Positions 23,667-36,572 of a stretch of DNA of 64,000 nt are shown in pieces (position 1 is the first letter of the stretch; every line of letters starts with the position of its first letter). Both the position numbers and the translations under genes were made by a program. The notes under the pieces were generated by a model. The model saw only the letters and a program-made list of their open reading frames with translations, was not told the origin of the DNA and made no database searches. Source of the DNA: Adiantum capillus-veneris (taxonomy: Eukaryota > Streptophyta > Polypodiopsida > Polypodiales > Pteridaceae); NCBI GenBank assembly GCA_014529385.2, contig CM043968.1, forward strand, positions 25,907,513-25,971,512, given 5' to 3'.

Positions 23667-24089
23667 ATGGCTAGTACGCTAGAGTCATCCACTCCTGCCT
23701 TGGGTGAGAGGTACCCTCGTTACTTTTTACAGATATTTCACATGGTCTTTCTAGTGCTTGCATGTGAATGGGATTTGATAGGTACGCTAGCATGTGAGAG
23801 GAATTTTGAGGAGTTAGAATGGCTGATACGTCTCTTGACCACGTCTGATCCATACTTAGTAGAGAGTGTTTCTCCCATTGCACAAGCCTACCCTTTTGAT
23901 CAAGATGACTATAGGCGTCTAGTGACCTTCTTAGTAAACATGGGCACCTATGATGAAGAAGAAAATTTACAAGACTACACGGATGGCACATATGGTCTCA
24001 TGGATGATGACTTTTTTTATCTCGACGACGAGGATAGGGGTTTAGCCTTAGGGTTTCCCCCCAACCTCTACAATATCCTATTCCCTTGA
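23667..24089 (+). CDS. Accessory ORF of element A, unknown function
   Basis: A 140-residue protein starting MASTLESSTPALGERYPRYF. It is acidic, especially toward the C-terminus (DDDFFYLDDEDRG). No transmembrane segment or catalytic motif is recognised. The N-terminal part has a hydrophobic stretch (FLQIFHMVFLVLACEW) that could be a helix. Element C carries an uninterrupted homologue of identical length (56839-57261) differing at about 20 of 140 residues, while most surrounding frames have stops. This suggests past selection on the protein. Element B has lost it by deletion. It sits behind the internal TATA segment. It could be a regulatory or env-position protein, but nothing in the sequence identifies it. 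Confidence 0.65.
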   Translation: MASTLESSTPALGERYPRYFLQIFHMVFLVLACEWDLIGTLACERNFEELEWLIRLLTTSDPYLVESVSPIAQAYPFDQDDYRRLVTFLVNMGTYDEEENLQDYTDGTYGLMDDDFFYLDDEDRGLALGFPPNLYNILFP

Positions 24090-25463
24090 CTCTCTAGGGG
24101 GAGTGCAAATAATTAGGTTAAGGTTCCTTATGTTTTTTGTTGTGTTCAATAAGTGTTGGTACCTTTTCCCACTAATGTGCCTCCTGGAGGTATTCCTTTT
24201 GTTTCCTAGTGTGTACAGGAGCGTGTTCCTTTTGATAGGATTTGGACCTTCATGGAACCTTTCTCTCGTTCACACTTCAGATCAAGCGTGACCATCAACA
24301 CAAACAGGTGTTTTTTGTCCATTAGCATTGCCCCTATCTATTTTGCATCCATGTTTGTCTGCTTTAATTGTGATTGGTAGCCTATTATTGACCGCATTTG
24401 CTTAGTATCAAACATTTAATTCAATGTAATTTTTTGTCATAATCACTTGTCTAGGTTTAAAAATCAAGCAGTCCGACTAAGCTAGTTTGACCAAGCTAGG
24501 TGTTAGAAATCTTCTCTTAATACCATGGGGAATGCCTTCCTAATAAGCAATGGTTACTTAGGTTCTTAATCCGATTTAGGCAGCATTGTGTGAAATGTAC
24601 TAGGGCTTTCTAGTGGGCTTGACCCTATTGACCTTTAGCTTAAGTATTATAAAGGGAGTTTGCTAGTGTGATGAGCCTGGGGAGGTGTATCAGAGTTATA
24701 TGACCCCCCAAAGCTACAAAATTAAATGAAGAAAACAAACAACACAAAAAAATATCAAAGTGCCACAATGTAAAATTTTAAGCTGGAAGAGAAATCCCTG
24801 CTTAAATTGGTACTCCACTCACATGTATCGCCTATGGTACTAGAGCCCTAGAGGTTCCCAGTGTGGGCGCTTTTCCTTGAAAAGCAAAAAATCCAAGGAA
24901 TACAAAATAAGCACACACATCAAAATTGAATCACTGTGAAAAGACTTTGGGGGGTCAAAGCAAAGGTAATCAGTCAGGCGATGATTTCATGAGAAATTCC
25001 TTTTATCGTAGCTTAACTACAACATCCTCTAGGTATAGCCTCTAGTCAGCCCTCGAACATGAAATACTTCGCTCTCGCGATTAAACAACTTAATTAACCA
25101 GAGAACATTAAGAAGCTTACCCATGGTATTAATAGTCGATCTCTAGTGCCTTTCGACCGTTAAATTAGCGACCCCAGACTTGTTTAATTTTTTACCTTTA
25201 CATCTGTTTATGCATTTGATTACATTGCAATTCAATGCTTATTGCTGACAAATTGTTTAAAATTCTGTTACCAATCAATTGTCTGCCTAAAATTGCATAT
25301 GCTTTTTAATCGCTTATGAGAATGCAATTACTGTGCAATGTTGTTTGATTTTGCATTGACTGAAGAAGGCTAAGGACATTCATCTCAAATGCTCTTCGAC
25401 CTTGACCAACAAGCTTCAACTCAATAGCTTCCGAGGACGGAATCTACATCAGGAAGGGGGGCA
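24090..25463 (+). other. 3' noncoding region and polypurine tract of element A
   Basis: No coding frame. A second purine-rich word (CTAGGGGGAGTGCAAAT) follows the accessory ORF at about 24092-24108. Conserved blocks shared with B and C include 'cttctcttaataccatgggg', 'attataaagggagttt' (TATA-like, about 24649) and 'gcctggggaggtg'. The true polypurine tract, AGGAAGGGGGGCA, ends at 25463. Confidence 0.75.
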
Positions 25464-26100
<637 letters not shown>

Positions 26101-26105
26101 CGGCG

Positions 26106-26519
26106 CCTTGACACACTCTCTCTCATCTAGAGAGAACGCTATGCAGAAATCACTAGAGATTAAGCTCTAGTCGATTAACCTAAACGGTAATTAGCCTAAT
26201 CCTTCTTAATTAGCAAGGCTAGATTAATCTATTTTGTTAATAAATTAAAGATTAGGCCTATGTATACTCATAAACCCTCTCTTAATTAATTTTTCTTTGC
26301 TGATTGTTGTAATTAAGCTTAGTAATGTTAAGCTAATTAATTATCCTATCATATTATGATTGAAATTAGCCAAATTAACCATGAATTAATGGGAAATATA
26401 TTAATTAAGATTATATTAAGTTGAGGTAATTATCAGAGCTGCATTAGACAGTCATTAAGCTAGAAAAAGTATCCTATAATTTTCTGAGTAAATTTCCTAA
26501 TTAATTAGGCAAAATTAGA
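26106..26519. other. AT-rich flank of element A
   Basis: Continuation of the pre-insertion sequence from 16316. It has a CT-rich patch (about 26116-26133) then DNA dominated by TAATTAA-type words. No gene. Confidence 0.5.
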
Positions 26520-27520
26520 CTATTTTTTAGAGAAAATTAAAGGGGAAATTAATCAAATTGATCCCAAATGTTTTGAGTTATTTATCAGTGGTTAATTAGG
26601 TGTTAAGAAACCCATGATAATTAGGAGAAGGTCAGATAATTAATCTAGCTAATTACTTTAGCAGAAATACTCTGTTTTAAGAGAAATTTAAATAGGGAAA
26701 ATTAGTAAACTGATTTCAAATACTGTAAGATATTTATCAATCGTTAATTAGGCATTAAGAAACCCTTGATAATTAGAAGAATCTCACATAATTAATCTAG
26801 CTAATTACTTTAGGAGAAATACTCTACTTTCTGAGCAATTTAGATAGGGGAAATTAGTAAATTGATTTCAAATGGTGTGATATAGTTAAAAATGGTTAAT
26901 TTTGTATTAAGAAACCCATGATAATTAGTAGAAGCTCATATAATTAATCTAGCTAATTACTTTAGTTGAAATACTCTGTTTTTTGAGCAATTTAAATACG
27001 GAAAATTAGTAAAATAATTTCAAATATTGTGAGATATTTATCAATGCTTAAATAGATGATACAAAATCCATGATAATTAGGAGAAGCTCGGATAATTATT
27101 TTATCTAATTACTTTAGCAGAAATACTCTATATTTAGAGAAAATTAAATAGGAGAAATTAGTAAAATAATTTCAAATGCTTTGAGTTATTTATCACTGGT
27201 TAATTAGGTGTTAAGAAACCCGTGATAATTAGGAGAAGCTCAGATAATTAATTTAGCTAATTACTTTAGCAGAAATACTTTGTTTTTAGAGTAAATCAAA
27301 TAGGGGAAATTAGTAAACTGATTTTAAATGCTTTGAGCTATTTATCAGTGTTTAATTAGGTGTTAAAAAATGCATGATAATTAGAAGAAGCTCAGATAAT
27401 TAATTTATCTAATTACTTTAGTAGAAATACTCTGTTTTTAGGACAAATTAAATAGGGAAAATTAGTAAATTGATTTCTAATGCTATGAGTTATTTATCAA
27501 TGGTTACTTAGGTATTAATT
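26520..27520. repeat. 152-bp AT-rich satellite, about 6.5 units
   Basis: The word GATAATTAG begins at 26616, 26768, 26920, 27072, 27224 and 27376, exactly 152 bp apart each time. Units contain 'aattactttag(c/t)(a/t)gaaatac' and 'gttatttatca' blocks with roughly 80-90% similarity. The array begins near 26520 and is cut at about 27520, where the next unit is replaced in mid-unit by gag sequence of element B. Confidence 0.93.
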
Positions 27521-29100
27521 AAGTGGAAAGGCAGGGGATTGGTATAGAACCCTAAGGGTGGAAGAAAAAACGATTTACCCTACTCTAAGGAGACTGTTCT
27601 TAAAAGAATACATACGATAGGGAGTAGTTTGGGGTGTAGCCTCTTAGCTCCAGAAAGCCCAACGAGAGGAAGGAGAGTCGGTGAGAGACTTTATTAGTCG
27701 CTTGAAGCATTTGAATTCTCGATGTAATCCAAATGAGCGCTTCAACAATAACCAATTGCTGGATAGATTCATTAGGGGATTACGACATGAGGATATCTAC
27801 AATGGCTTAGTCATTAGAGGTATCACCACTTGGGAAGCAGTCACCACCAATGCGATCCAATTGGAGGATAATTTAATGATTCAAGGAGAAAGAGAGTCTG
27901 TTGAGTCTAAATCTATTAGCTCGTAAGCATCAGCGCATCAGCCGATGATCCTAAAGCCTATTGCTAAGGAGCCAAAGATATCTAAGATGATTTAGCAGAT
28001 CTCACCAAGGCTATTCAAGAGAGTCTTAGAGACAATCGTGCTCCGCAAAACAATCATATGTATCCAAGAAGGGAGCAAAAATGGTGCTCAGTATGCTATG
28101 GACCGCATAGTACCAGTGAATGCCCTACTTTTAGAGTAAAATTCAATGGGAACTGCAATGCCTGCGGGAGGTATGGTCATCAAGCTAAGGATTGCATAGT
28201 ATTTAAGCGTGCGATGGCCAATAGACCAACCTTAGCATGGACAGACACACCTCGAGTACCTGCATTGATGCCGGCCCCGCCTCTTGAACAAACAGCACAA
28301 CACATGGTCCCTAGGGCCCAAAATGTTATTCAAACAACACCCTTACCACCTTCGGTGCTAGGACCACCATCAACACATCTAAGAATTACTTCTGTGAATC
28401 AAGTGGGTTGTGAGTCATCTATTGCTTGTTTGGAAGGCATTGAGGAAGATATAGATCCTAACATTGCCTATGGGATGGATGTGCTTGAAGAAAGTCCACA
28501 ATACTACATGGAGGACTATTGGGGACAAGTCAAACCTGTATATCAAGTAGCTGCTCTTGCAGCAAGAGGCCAAAATATCAACTACACCGCTAAGAGACCA
28601 CCTCTTCAATGCTATGAGTGTGGAGGTCCACATCGTGTAGCCGAGTGTCCTATTAGGCTACAAAAGAACACCACATTAATGCAAACCAATCAAGTGAGCA
28701 CGTCTACAATGCCAATACTCATGTGTAATCGATGTGGCATCTAGATCATTTGATTGCCCAATGTCCAAATAATCCAAATGCACCGAAGATCACGCCATTA
28801 AACTTGATTGAAGTTACCGAGGAGCCATCACAAAGTAAACCTGTGGTACCAGTAAACGTACTCACACGATCGATGCTCCAAAAGCAAAATTATATTCTTG
28901 AGGAAAGAGACAAGGCATCAATTGCCCAATGTCAGAAAAAGAAGAAAACACGAAGAAAGAGATCGCAAAAAGCAGCGAAGTCAGACCCCAGTTTAAAGAC
29001 CAACATAGGGATTGGTGAGACGACCCCGTATATATGGACAATGCTGAAGAGGATTCTGATTCAGGAGAAACCATGGAGACCAAAACGACCACTAAGATAG
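27521..29100 (+). pseudogene. Element B gag, truncated
   Basis: Contains the gag core C-terminal part (FISRLKHLNSRCNP, RFIRGLRHEDIYNGL) and the same four knuckles as A. Relative to A there is a 2-nt insertion at about 28741 (ggcatCTagatc) that shifts the frame in the last knuckle, and one base missing near 27993. The last part stays open to 29100, past the position where A has TGA, and overlaps the linker ORF (29034-29387) by 67 nt in the -1 frame. Confidence 0.85.
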
Positions 29101-29387
29101 AAACCAACAAGAAAGATCTTCATGAGCCACAATGGCCAGGATCCAAAACGAAGATAGGAATATTTCCAAACCCTACAGAGGAGATTGAGCGAGTCAAGCA
29201 ATTAAGGAGTTTGGTAGAAGATACCCAAAGGGATCTAGAACCAGCACCTAGGCAGATCCAGATTACAGACACCGTGTTCCCTACACAACATCAACCTCAC
29301 CAAGTACCTAGACCCTTAGCCATACCTAGTGTCATCCAAGAAGAAAGTGACTTAAGTCATGGAAAAGTGGGCGTACTCACTTCTTGA
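29034..29387 (+). CDS. Element B linker ORF
   Basis: Counterpart of 21354-21707 with only a few substitutions and the same TGATG stop/start overlap with the protease ORF. Acidic, no known domain. Confidence 0.5.
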   Translation: MDNAEEDSDSGETMETKTTTKIETNKKDLHEPQWPGSKTKIGIFPNPTEEIERVKQLRSLVEDTQRDLEPAPRQIQITDTVFPTQHQPHQVPRPLAIPSVIQEESDLSHGKVGVLTS

Positions 29388-31069
29388 TGGAAAGAATGTT
29401 TACAGAGGGACTACTTGATCCTATCAAAGAAATGAAGATCCCATCTTCCCCACGTCAAGGGACTGACGTCCAAAAGGTGTCGTTAAACATTTCCAAATTG
29501 ATGGATTTCATGTCTTCAGAAGTTAGAACCACCATCATGTCCAAACTATATAAAGACCCTAAGCTAGTCTCAGGTCTTCGAGCCTTCCTCAATGGAGAAC
29601 TAAAGTTTGGGCTACCACAATTTGCACAGATGGATGGAGTTGGGGAGATGCCAACACAGGAGGAACACTTAGATCCACAACCCAACCTAGATGAGAACCT
29701 TGTTATAAAAATACATGTTAACAAGTTGGGACAATACTTTGAGGGTGATGAGTCCAATGGGACTATACCAATCACTACTAAGGTATTAACTGTAAAGGAA
29801 ATCCTTGATGGTGGCACTGGGGTGAGCATTGTGACTAAAAATTGCTGGGAAACTATGGGAAGACCTCACCTTGCGACCACAACCGTAGTAGTGAAGATGG
29901 CCAATGGGTCTATTGTTAAACCTATTGGGATGCTAGAAGATCTCAAGATCAAGGTCTTTGGACATAAAATAAGGATTACCTTCATTGTTATGGATTTCTC
30001 CAAACACACTATGGCATCGGAGATGATCTTAGGACGTCCTTTCATGAGGGAAGCAAAAATGGTGCATGACTAGTCAAAAAACCATGTCTACTTGCAGTTC
30101 CAAGATTCTGTCATTTGAGTGGATCTTGTAACTGGTCGAGCACATCCTTTAGGAAACAGGTTTATAATTGATCATAGATCTGACACCACATTTCACTCGG
30201 CCCCATTGCAATATTGTTATACGTGTAAAGCGGACACTGATGTTGGGGAAGATTCTCCTTATATGGATGTACTATGTGGGATGACTAAGTCGGACAAAGT
30301 GGATCAACCAAAGATACTTGGGGAAATAGGGGGACGACCTGGGTAACACCTGAGGGGGATGAAATGCCACCACTCATACCCTTAAATATGCTAGAAGCAA
30401 TGCATATAGCTTCTTACAAGACTCATCTTAAATGAACGAAGAAAACATATAAGTGGGTCCCTAAACTTGCTTTTTTAGCCACCATAGCTAATGCTAAAAA
30501 ACAGAAGACTTGTAAGAAACGTACTATTCGCTCCAAGAAATGTAAGAAAATGTGGCGGTGGACTTCTAAACGACTATTGGAAGTCCAAGGCTACTATCAA
30601 GGAAATGATCAGATCTGGGTGCCAAAACGTAGATTATGTTATGCTCAATTCTGTAGCTCCAAAACGAATCAATGATCGCGGAAAGAAAAAAATCACAGAA
30701 TGCTACACACCCGCTCCAGAGCTAGTTTGGGTAGCGAAGAAAGAACAATTTGTTCCACCTAGCTCAGGAAGGGGGGAGTCCCATGAAGCTTCTAGCTTCT
30801 CATGTAATGCATCCATAGAGGTAAAAGCTTCTTCACAGCCTCCACCTACAATAGTGGACCTTCATAAAGCTATAAAGGAATCCACACCTCCCAGTATTCA
30901 AGAATCACCTGATGAACCACTTCAAGTTCGATCCTGGGAAAGTCCCTTACCACCCTTGCAACTTGACGAGGCACCTAAGGTAATAGAAAACTATTGGCAA
31001 AAATCCCCACCTATTACCAACTGGAACAATTGGTTTCAAAGGGTTACGAGCATATTTCAAACAATATGA
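29387..31069 (+). pseudogene. Element B protease and WVPK region, broken
   Basis: The protease domain is intact to LGRPFMREAKMVHD, where TGG became TAG (30071). The catalytic motif reads ILDGGTGVSIV. Further damage: a stop at 30116, a deletion around 30305-30320, frame changes near 30420-30480 and loss of the SYLSPDPCESN segment near 30640. The C-terminal frame 30491-31069 keeps the tail ENYWQKSPPITNWNNWFQRV, showing that A's stop at 23345 is a mutation. Confidence 0.8.
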
Positions 31070-31080
31070 TCTACCCAAGG

Positions 31081-32653
31081 AAGGGGGGAGTGTTTGCTGA
31101 CAGTCATCATTCACTCATTCCCCTCTCAACCTTATTTCCCTGACCTCTCAATCACCAATCTTAGGGAACGTATATATAAAGCCTTATACTCACAAAAAAT
31201 AAAAATAATAAAGAGCAAGAGCAATTAGCAAACGAGTATGCACAATAAAACATTGACCAGACCTACATGTTCATATTCGGTACATTGAAACGGAAACCTA
31301 TGTCATAAAACACCTTTGATCCTCATCACTCGAGTAATGGAGGGTAGGTAGAATTGGTACGATAGGAGTGTTTCTGTTTTAGAGTTGAGTGATTAGCAAA
31401 GTTCTTTCTTCCCATTGATGTGCCTCCTAGAGGTATTCTTTGTGTTTCCTAGTGTGTACAGGAGCACGTGTAGGATTTGGAGCTTCATGGAATCTTTATC
31501 TCGACTCACTCTTGCCCATTAGCATTGCCCCTTATCTTTTTTGCATCTATGATTGTCTGCTTTGATTGTGATTGGTAGTATGATATTCATCGCATTTGTT
31601 TAGTATCAAACATTAAATTCAATGTAATTTTTGTCATAATCACTTGTCTAGCTTTAAAAATCAAGCAGTTCGACTAAGCTAGTTTGACCAAGTTAGGTGT
31701 TAGAGATCTTCTCTTAATACCATGGGGAATCCCTTCCTAATAATCAATGGTTACTTAGGTTCTTAATCGGATTTAGGCAGCATTGTGTGAAATGTACTAG
31801 GGCTTTCTAGTGGGCTTGACCCTATTGACCTTTAGCTTAAGTATTATAAAGGGAGTTTACTAGTGTGATGAGCCTGGGGAGGTGTAACAGTGTTATATGA
31901 CCCCCCAAAGTTACAAAATTAAAATGCTGAAAATGAACCAAAAAAAAGTGCCACAATGTAAAATCTTAAGCTGGAAGAGAAATCTCAGCTTGATTTGGTA
32001 CTTCACTCACATGTATCACCTATGGTACTAGAGCCCTAGAGGTTCCCAATGTGCGCGCTTTTCCTTGAAAAGCAAAAAACCCAAGGCATACAAAATAAGC
32101 ACACACATCAAAATTGAATCACTGTGAAAAGACTTTGGGGGGTCAAAGAAAAGGTAATCAGTCAGGCGATGATTTCATGAGAAATTCCTTTTATCGTAGC
32201 TTAACTACAAGGTCTTCTAGGTATAGCCTCTAGTCAGCCCTCGAACATGAAATACTTGGCTCTCGTGATTAAACAACTTAATTGACCAGAGAAAATTAAG
32301 AAGCTTATCCATGGTATTAATAGTCAATCTCTAGTGCCTTTCGATCGTTAAATTAGCGACCCCGGACTTGTTTAATTTTTTACCTTTACATTTGTTTATG
32401 CATTTGATTATATTGCAATTTAATCTTTATTGTTGACAAATGGGTTAAAATTCTGTTACCAATCACATTGTCTGCCTACAACTGCATATGCTTTTTAATT
32501 CTATATGAGAATGCAATTACTGCACCAATGTTGTTTGATTTTGCAGTGACTGAAGAAGGCTAAGGACATTCATCTCAAATGCTCTACCACCTCGACGAAC
32601 GAGCTTCAACTCAATAGCTTCCGAGGACGGAATCTACATCAAGAACGGGGGTA
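31081..32653 (+). other. Element B 3' noncoding region, accessory ORF deleted
   Basis: Has the internal polypurine/TATA segment (about 31081-31185) but the accessory ORF is missing. After about 31240 there is unrelated sequence, and the element resumes with 'gatgtgcctcctagaggtattc' near 31418. From there it matches A to the polypurine tract before 32654. Confidence 0.75.
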
Positions 32654-33248
32654 TGTTAACCCTCATGGCTCACGGACACCATATCACCTACGATGGGCAT
32701 TGTATTATTTACTTGGTAGAGTCAGGTACCGGACTTGTCGGTCCAATAGAAAAAGGGTAAGAGTGATCGCCGATGAGAGGCGCACTCTAACTGGAACATT
32801 CAAGGGATTAGTTGGCTAAGCATGGGCACCCAAGTGTGAATGGGGCGAACTCGTATAAAAGTCAACTAAACCTAAAATTCACTCATTCTCTCATTTGTGC
32901 AATTGAAGAGTGCTCTTGCTCCATCTCCATCTTCTTCTTCTTCATCTCCTTGTGTGTGTGTGTGTGTGTATGTGTGAGACAGTGAGAGAGGGAGAGAGAG
33001 AAGTGTGTGTGCAATCGAGCATTACGAAGGCACAACGACGTCGAAGCGGTTGAGTGCGGCGTAGCGGCGTCTCCCTCTTCTTTGCGGCAAGGAATCCTCC
33101 ACGACAAGAAGCGTAGAGCGGTGAGTGACACACCAACGCCATCTTTGAGCTTGCTAGTTTAGGCTTGTTGTGTGCTTGGAGCCATTTGTGGCTCGCACGT
33201 AGTGTATCGGCAAGTTCCTTGCATTGACACGTGCGACATATGCGCACA
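32654..33248 (+). repeat. 3' LTR of element B
   Basis: Begins TGTTAACCCTCATGG and ends GCGCACA. Its TG array is short and interrupted (about 32951-32978) and followed by a GA-rich patch, unlike A. It shares the TCGGCAAGTTCCTTGCATTGACACGTGCGACATA-like end with C's LTR and is closer to C than to A there. Confidence 0.9.
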
Positions 33249-34086
33249 ACTCCCAATCAAATCAATTTTGAATGGCATCAACAGTCGGGTTGCCTTATCC
33301 TTTGAAAAAGGTGGAGCTATTGCAACTAAAAGAAAGACTCTACAAGGATATGCAAGAACAAGGGTCAGATGCTCTCCACCCCACATGGAGGAAAAATTGG
33401 CTCAACAAAAAAAAGTATCTCATTTTGTTTACAAGAGCACCGGCATCAATTCAAAAGGACCCAACATTTTGTCATGTACCAAGGGTAAGGACTTGGTAAG
33501 CACACGAAGCAGTAAAAAAGAGAACGCCGACTTGGCTTAACTACCCGAAACTGCCAGCTCTAGAGTAAGGACCGGCAACTGAAGAATACATGGTGGAAAC
33601 CCTAACATGCACCGTGAACTTCTTCAAGAGTCTCCCTGACCTCTCGTGTGCAATACTTTTTAAAATTTGCAAAATGTTGCTCCCATGTATCCAAGTTTTT
33701 CACAAGCCTGAACAAGCAGGAGCCCCATGGATGTCCTTTTTAGAAGGTAACCAAAGCTTATGAGATGATTTAAGTGGTCAACCTTTAGAAGAAGTCCTTT
33801 ACGGATTCTATGCCAGATGCATGTTCTTACCATTGAGCAATATGTTGGCATTTGAAGAAGCTTTTTACACCGGGTTCTTCACATGGCGTACAAAGATTTT
33901 CTGACCAAATCAGCAATTTAACTGCAAGGTTCGTCGGATATTCAGCCATAGAACTAAAGAATATTTAGTTACTATTCATTTTTTGCAAGTCCTTGAGAAA
34001 GAACGGTGCCTCCGATATCAACAAGCACTTCAAGCACTTAAAGACCGCCTCGCCAACCGTCAACCCGAAGACTACTTCAATCCATG
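33249..34086 (+). pseudogene. Unknown ORF with four in-frame stops
   Basis: One reading frame (first ATG 33272) stays coding-like for about 275 codons: MASTVGLPYPLKKVELLQLK, later LPDLSCAILFKICKMLLPC, LEEVLYGFYARCMFLPLSN and LQALKDRLANRQPEDYF. It is interrupted by stops near 33497, 33570, 33748 and 33900. No frameshift is needed. I do not recognise the family. It ends shortly before a polypurine tract (34115-34125), so it is probably the gag-like or accessory protein of an LTR element into which element B inserted. Confidence 0.45.
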
Positions 34087-34114
34087 AAACTATGTCAAGG
34101 GATGATACGGTCCA

Positions 34115-34560
34115 GGAGGGGGGGAATAATAGCAGGAAGCTAACCCATGTAGCATTTTTTGGGAGCTTTATTGTGAAAACACTTATTCTTTTGATAAATC
34201 AGGACTATTGTAACTCCTATTGAACGAGTGGATATTGTAATCTACGAGACGGAGCTATAAGCTTCTGGATTGTATCAATTTATCCTTAGTTAGAGCTCCT
34301 AGATGATTAGTTTTTGACCTAAGAAACTTTTGGCAAAGGTATAAAAGCCAATTTTGTAAAGTTATTATTAAAAGTTTTTGGATAAGAAATACACAGTGTG
34401 ATCTTATAGCGCTCTCTTCTCTCCTTCTCCTGCTTCTATCTCCCTTGTCAATTGTCACATATTGTAGTGCCGTCTGTTGCGTTGCAACCACGGGTAAGAG
34501 CTCTATGCATTGACGTAAACATATCATGATAAATCCTAGCATTTGAGGTCGCCAACCCGC
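34115..34560 (+). mobile_element. Probable polypurine tract and LTR of another element
   Basis: CAGGAGGGGGGGAAT is a polypurine tract. About 220 bp downstream is GTATAAAAGCC (about 34340), followed by CT-rich DNA (34408-34445) typical of an LTR transcription start region. LTR edges could not be fixed. Confidence 0.45.
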
Positions 34561-35049
34561 AGCCTAATTTTATCATAAGTAGGAATTTATATTAGGAAAT
34601 CACAAATTAAGTATAGGCGGGATATTGGTGCATCATTGCTAAGCATTTAGATGCATTCGAGGTCAAAAACGACTAGGTCAAAATCTCACTAGTGTTAATA
34701 ATTGCATTTTTTGCCACTCATTGAAAGTGAGATTTGAGACCATAAGCATGTGTGCTTAGGTCTTATATACTTGTCCTAGAAGTTTCATAGCATTCGTTGG
34801 ATGTCGTTTGATGTTGTAAACAATCATGGTTTGCTTGCCGATTAGCGACAGCTAGCTTTTGATGACTTGAATCATTTGAGTGTAGCTTGTGTTAGATGCG
34901 AGTTGTCTATTGTTTTCCAAGAGCTTGACACCCTCTTGTAGCCTCCATGCACTAGTCGAGTCAGCTTCGTCCCATGGATTGACAATTATGTTCATGGTTC
35001 TCTATGTCTGCAAATAAGATAAGAGTGAGGTTAGGAAACCCATCCACAC
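34561..35049. other. Intergenic or LTR-element leader, no gene seen
   Basis: No coding frame or repeat recognised. Confidence 0.4.
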
Positions 35050-36126
35050 TTGAGGTGCTTTGTCATGCTTGTTGACTAAGGTGCTTGAGGGTAATGTGTT
35101 CCACAAAAGTCAACAACTATCCCTACAAGGAGGGGGTGAGCGCTACAAGAGGGGGCTCCTCTTCATCTTGCCCTCATGGTGTGCCTAAAGCCTACTGGTT
35201 AGCCTCCCAAGGAGTCCAATGATAAATTAGTAGATTTAATTAATTGTTTTTGCATTTATCAAGTCCTCTCTCTCAAAGGGGAAAGGGGGACACTTGTCCC
35301 AAGGCTAGCATGCTTGCTTGATATGCATCCTGCATGTGATTGGCCAGGCTTGCAAGGGTCCGATAAGCTTCAAGCTTGTGCTAGAAGAGGGGGTCGACCA
35401 AAGCAAGTAGGGGACATGCTTGAGGGGTATACTCTCCCACACATACTCACACACAAACTCATTGTGTGAAGTGCAAAGTACAAGAGCGCCATCTCCTTCT
35501 CCAAGCTAGTAGAGAAGTTGAGAGCCTACACCAACACTCTTGGCTATGGAATGAAAATCCAACCAAGAGCCATGCTTCAATGCTTAAGCTTGCCATCTTC
35601 ATTACTATGATAGTATGTATGCTAGCAAGAAGAGTGATGATAAGTGAGGAACTAATTCTTTCTCCTATGAAATGTTTCTTCTTCCTCTTCCCTACCCTCA
35701 TTTGCCGCTAGCTCTCTCCACCTTCAAAGGTGTTTGAGGCCTTGGGACTGAGACTTGGGATAAGTAATGCTTTCCACAAAGTTTATGTTATGCTCGTGAT
35801 GTATGAAGCTTTCCATATTCATTGCATCACCTAGGTCACAAGGAACACAAAGATTGTATTGTACCAAGCCTTTATTGATGGGAGAAACTATAATACAAGT
35901 GTCTATTGGAGGGGGGACCGGCTCCACATAAATCCGGTCCTCAATTGTTGTCATGTTCTCTAAACTCTCTCTCTTGCAAAACTATTGTTCATGCCAAGTT
36001 AACTAAATGTTATGTTTATGTTGCTACCATCAATTAAGTTCACCCTCTATGCTCACAAAGTAATTCCACAAAAGTGCTTCTTCTAATTTTCGCTACTCTA
36101 AAAGTTCATAGGCCATTTCCATTACA
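35050..36126. repeat. Second copy of the 12-13.5 kb dispersed repeat
   Basis: Aligns with about 12140-13467 in the same orientation, with many substitutions and indels. It has one 34-bp unit instead of three and no CT/GT microsatellite. Both end in a TTCCA(A/T)TACA-like stretch. No target duplication was found here. Confidence 0.8.
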
Positions 36127-36303
36127 GATCTACCATTGGATCTTACTTGTAGTAGCATGTGAAGAGTGAGTTCCCCAATTTTACATTGTTTATTTTCTCA
36201 AACTAACGAAGTAAACATCACCCAATTCTAGGGTCTGTGATAACATAGCCTTTTTCGCTGTGTGGCTCGGTTCTTCACTACGATAATTATAATATATATT
36301 TTT

Positions 36304-36309
<6 letters not shown>

Positions 36310-36369
<60 letters not shown>

Positions 36370-36477
36370 GGGGGGGAGAGTGTGTGAGGTGTTACTCTTT
36401 TCTTGTGGTGGGAAGAAGTCTCTATGTTCGACCTTACACAAATTTTATGAGGTAGAAGAGAGTAAAATCCACATGAA

Positions 36478-36570
<93 letters not shown>
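36310..36570. repeat. Two (GT)n microsatellites
   Basis: Uninterrupted GT runs at 36310-36367 and 36480-36570 separated by about 110 bp of unique sequence. The second ends one base before the LTR start of the next element. Confidence 0.95.
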
Positions 36571-36572
36571 GC

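Larger units (their letters stand above)
27521..33248 (+). mobile_element. Element B: 5'-truncated gypsy copy of the A family
   Basis: Starts inside gag (at the sequence for GKAGDWYRTL) directly after the satellite and runs through gag, linker ORF, protease, WVPK region, internal PPT/TATA, 3' noncoding and a 3' LTR. It lacks the 5' LTR, leader and gag N-terminus, and also the accessory ORF. In most stretches it is about 97% similar to A. It contains no RT or integrase either, so the gag-protease form is shared by two copies and is not a private deletion of A. Confidence 0.9.
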
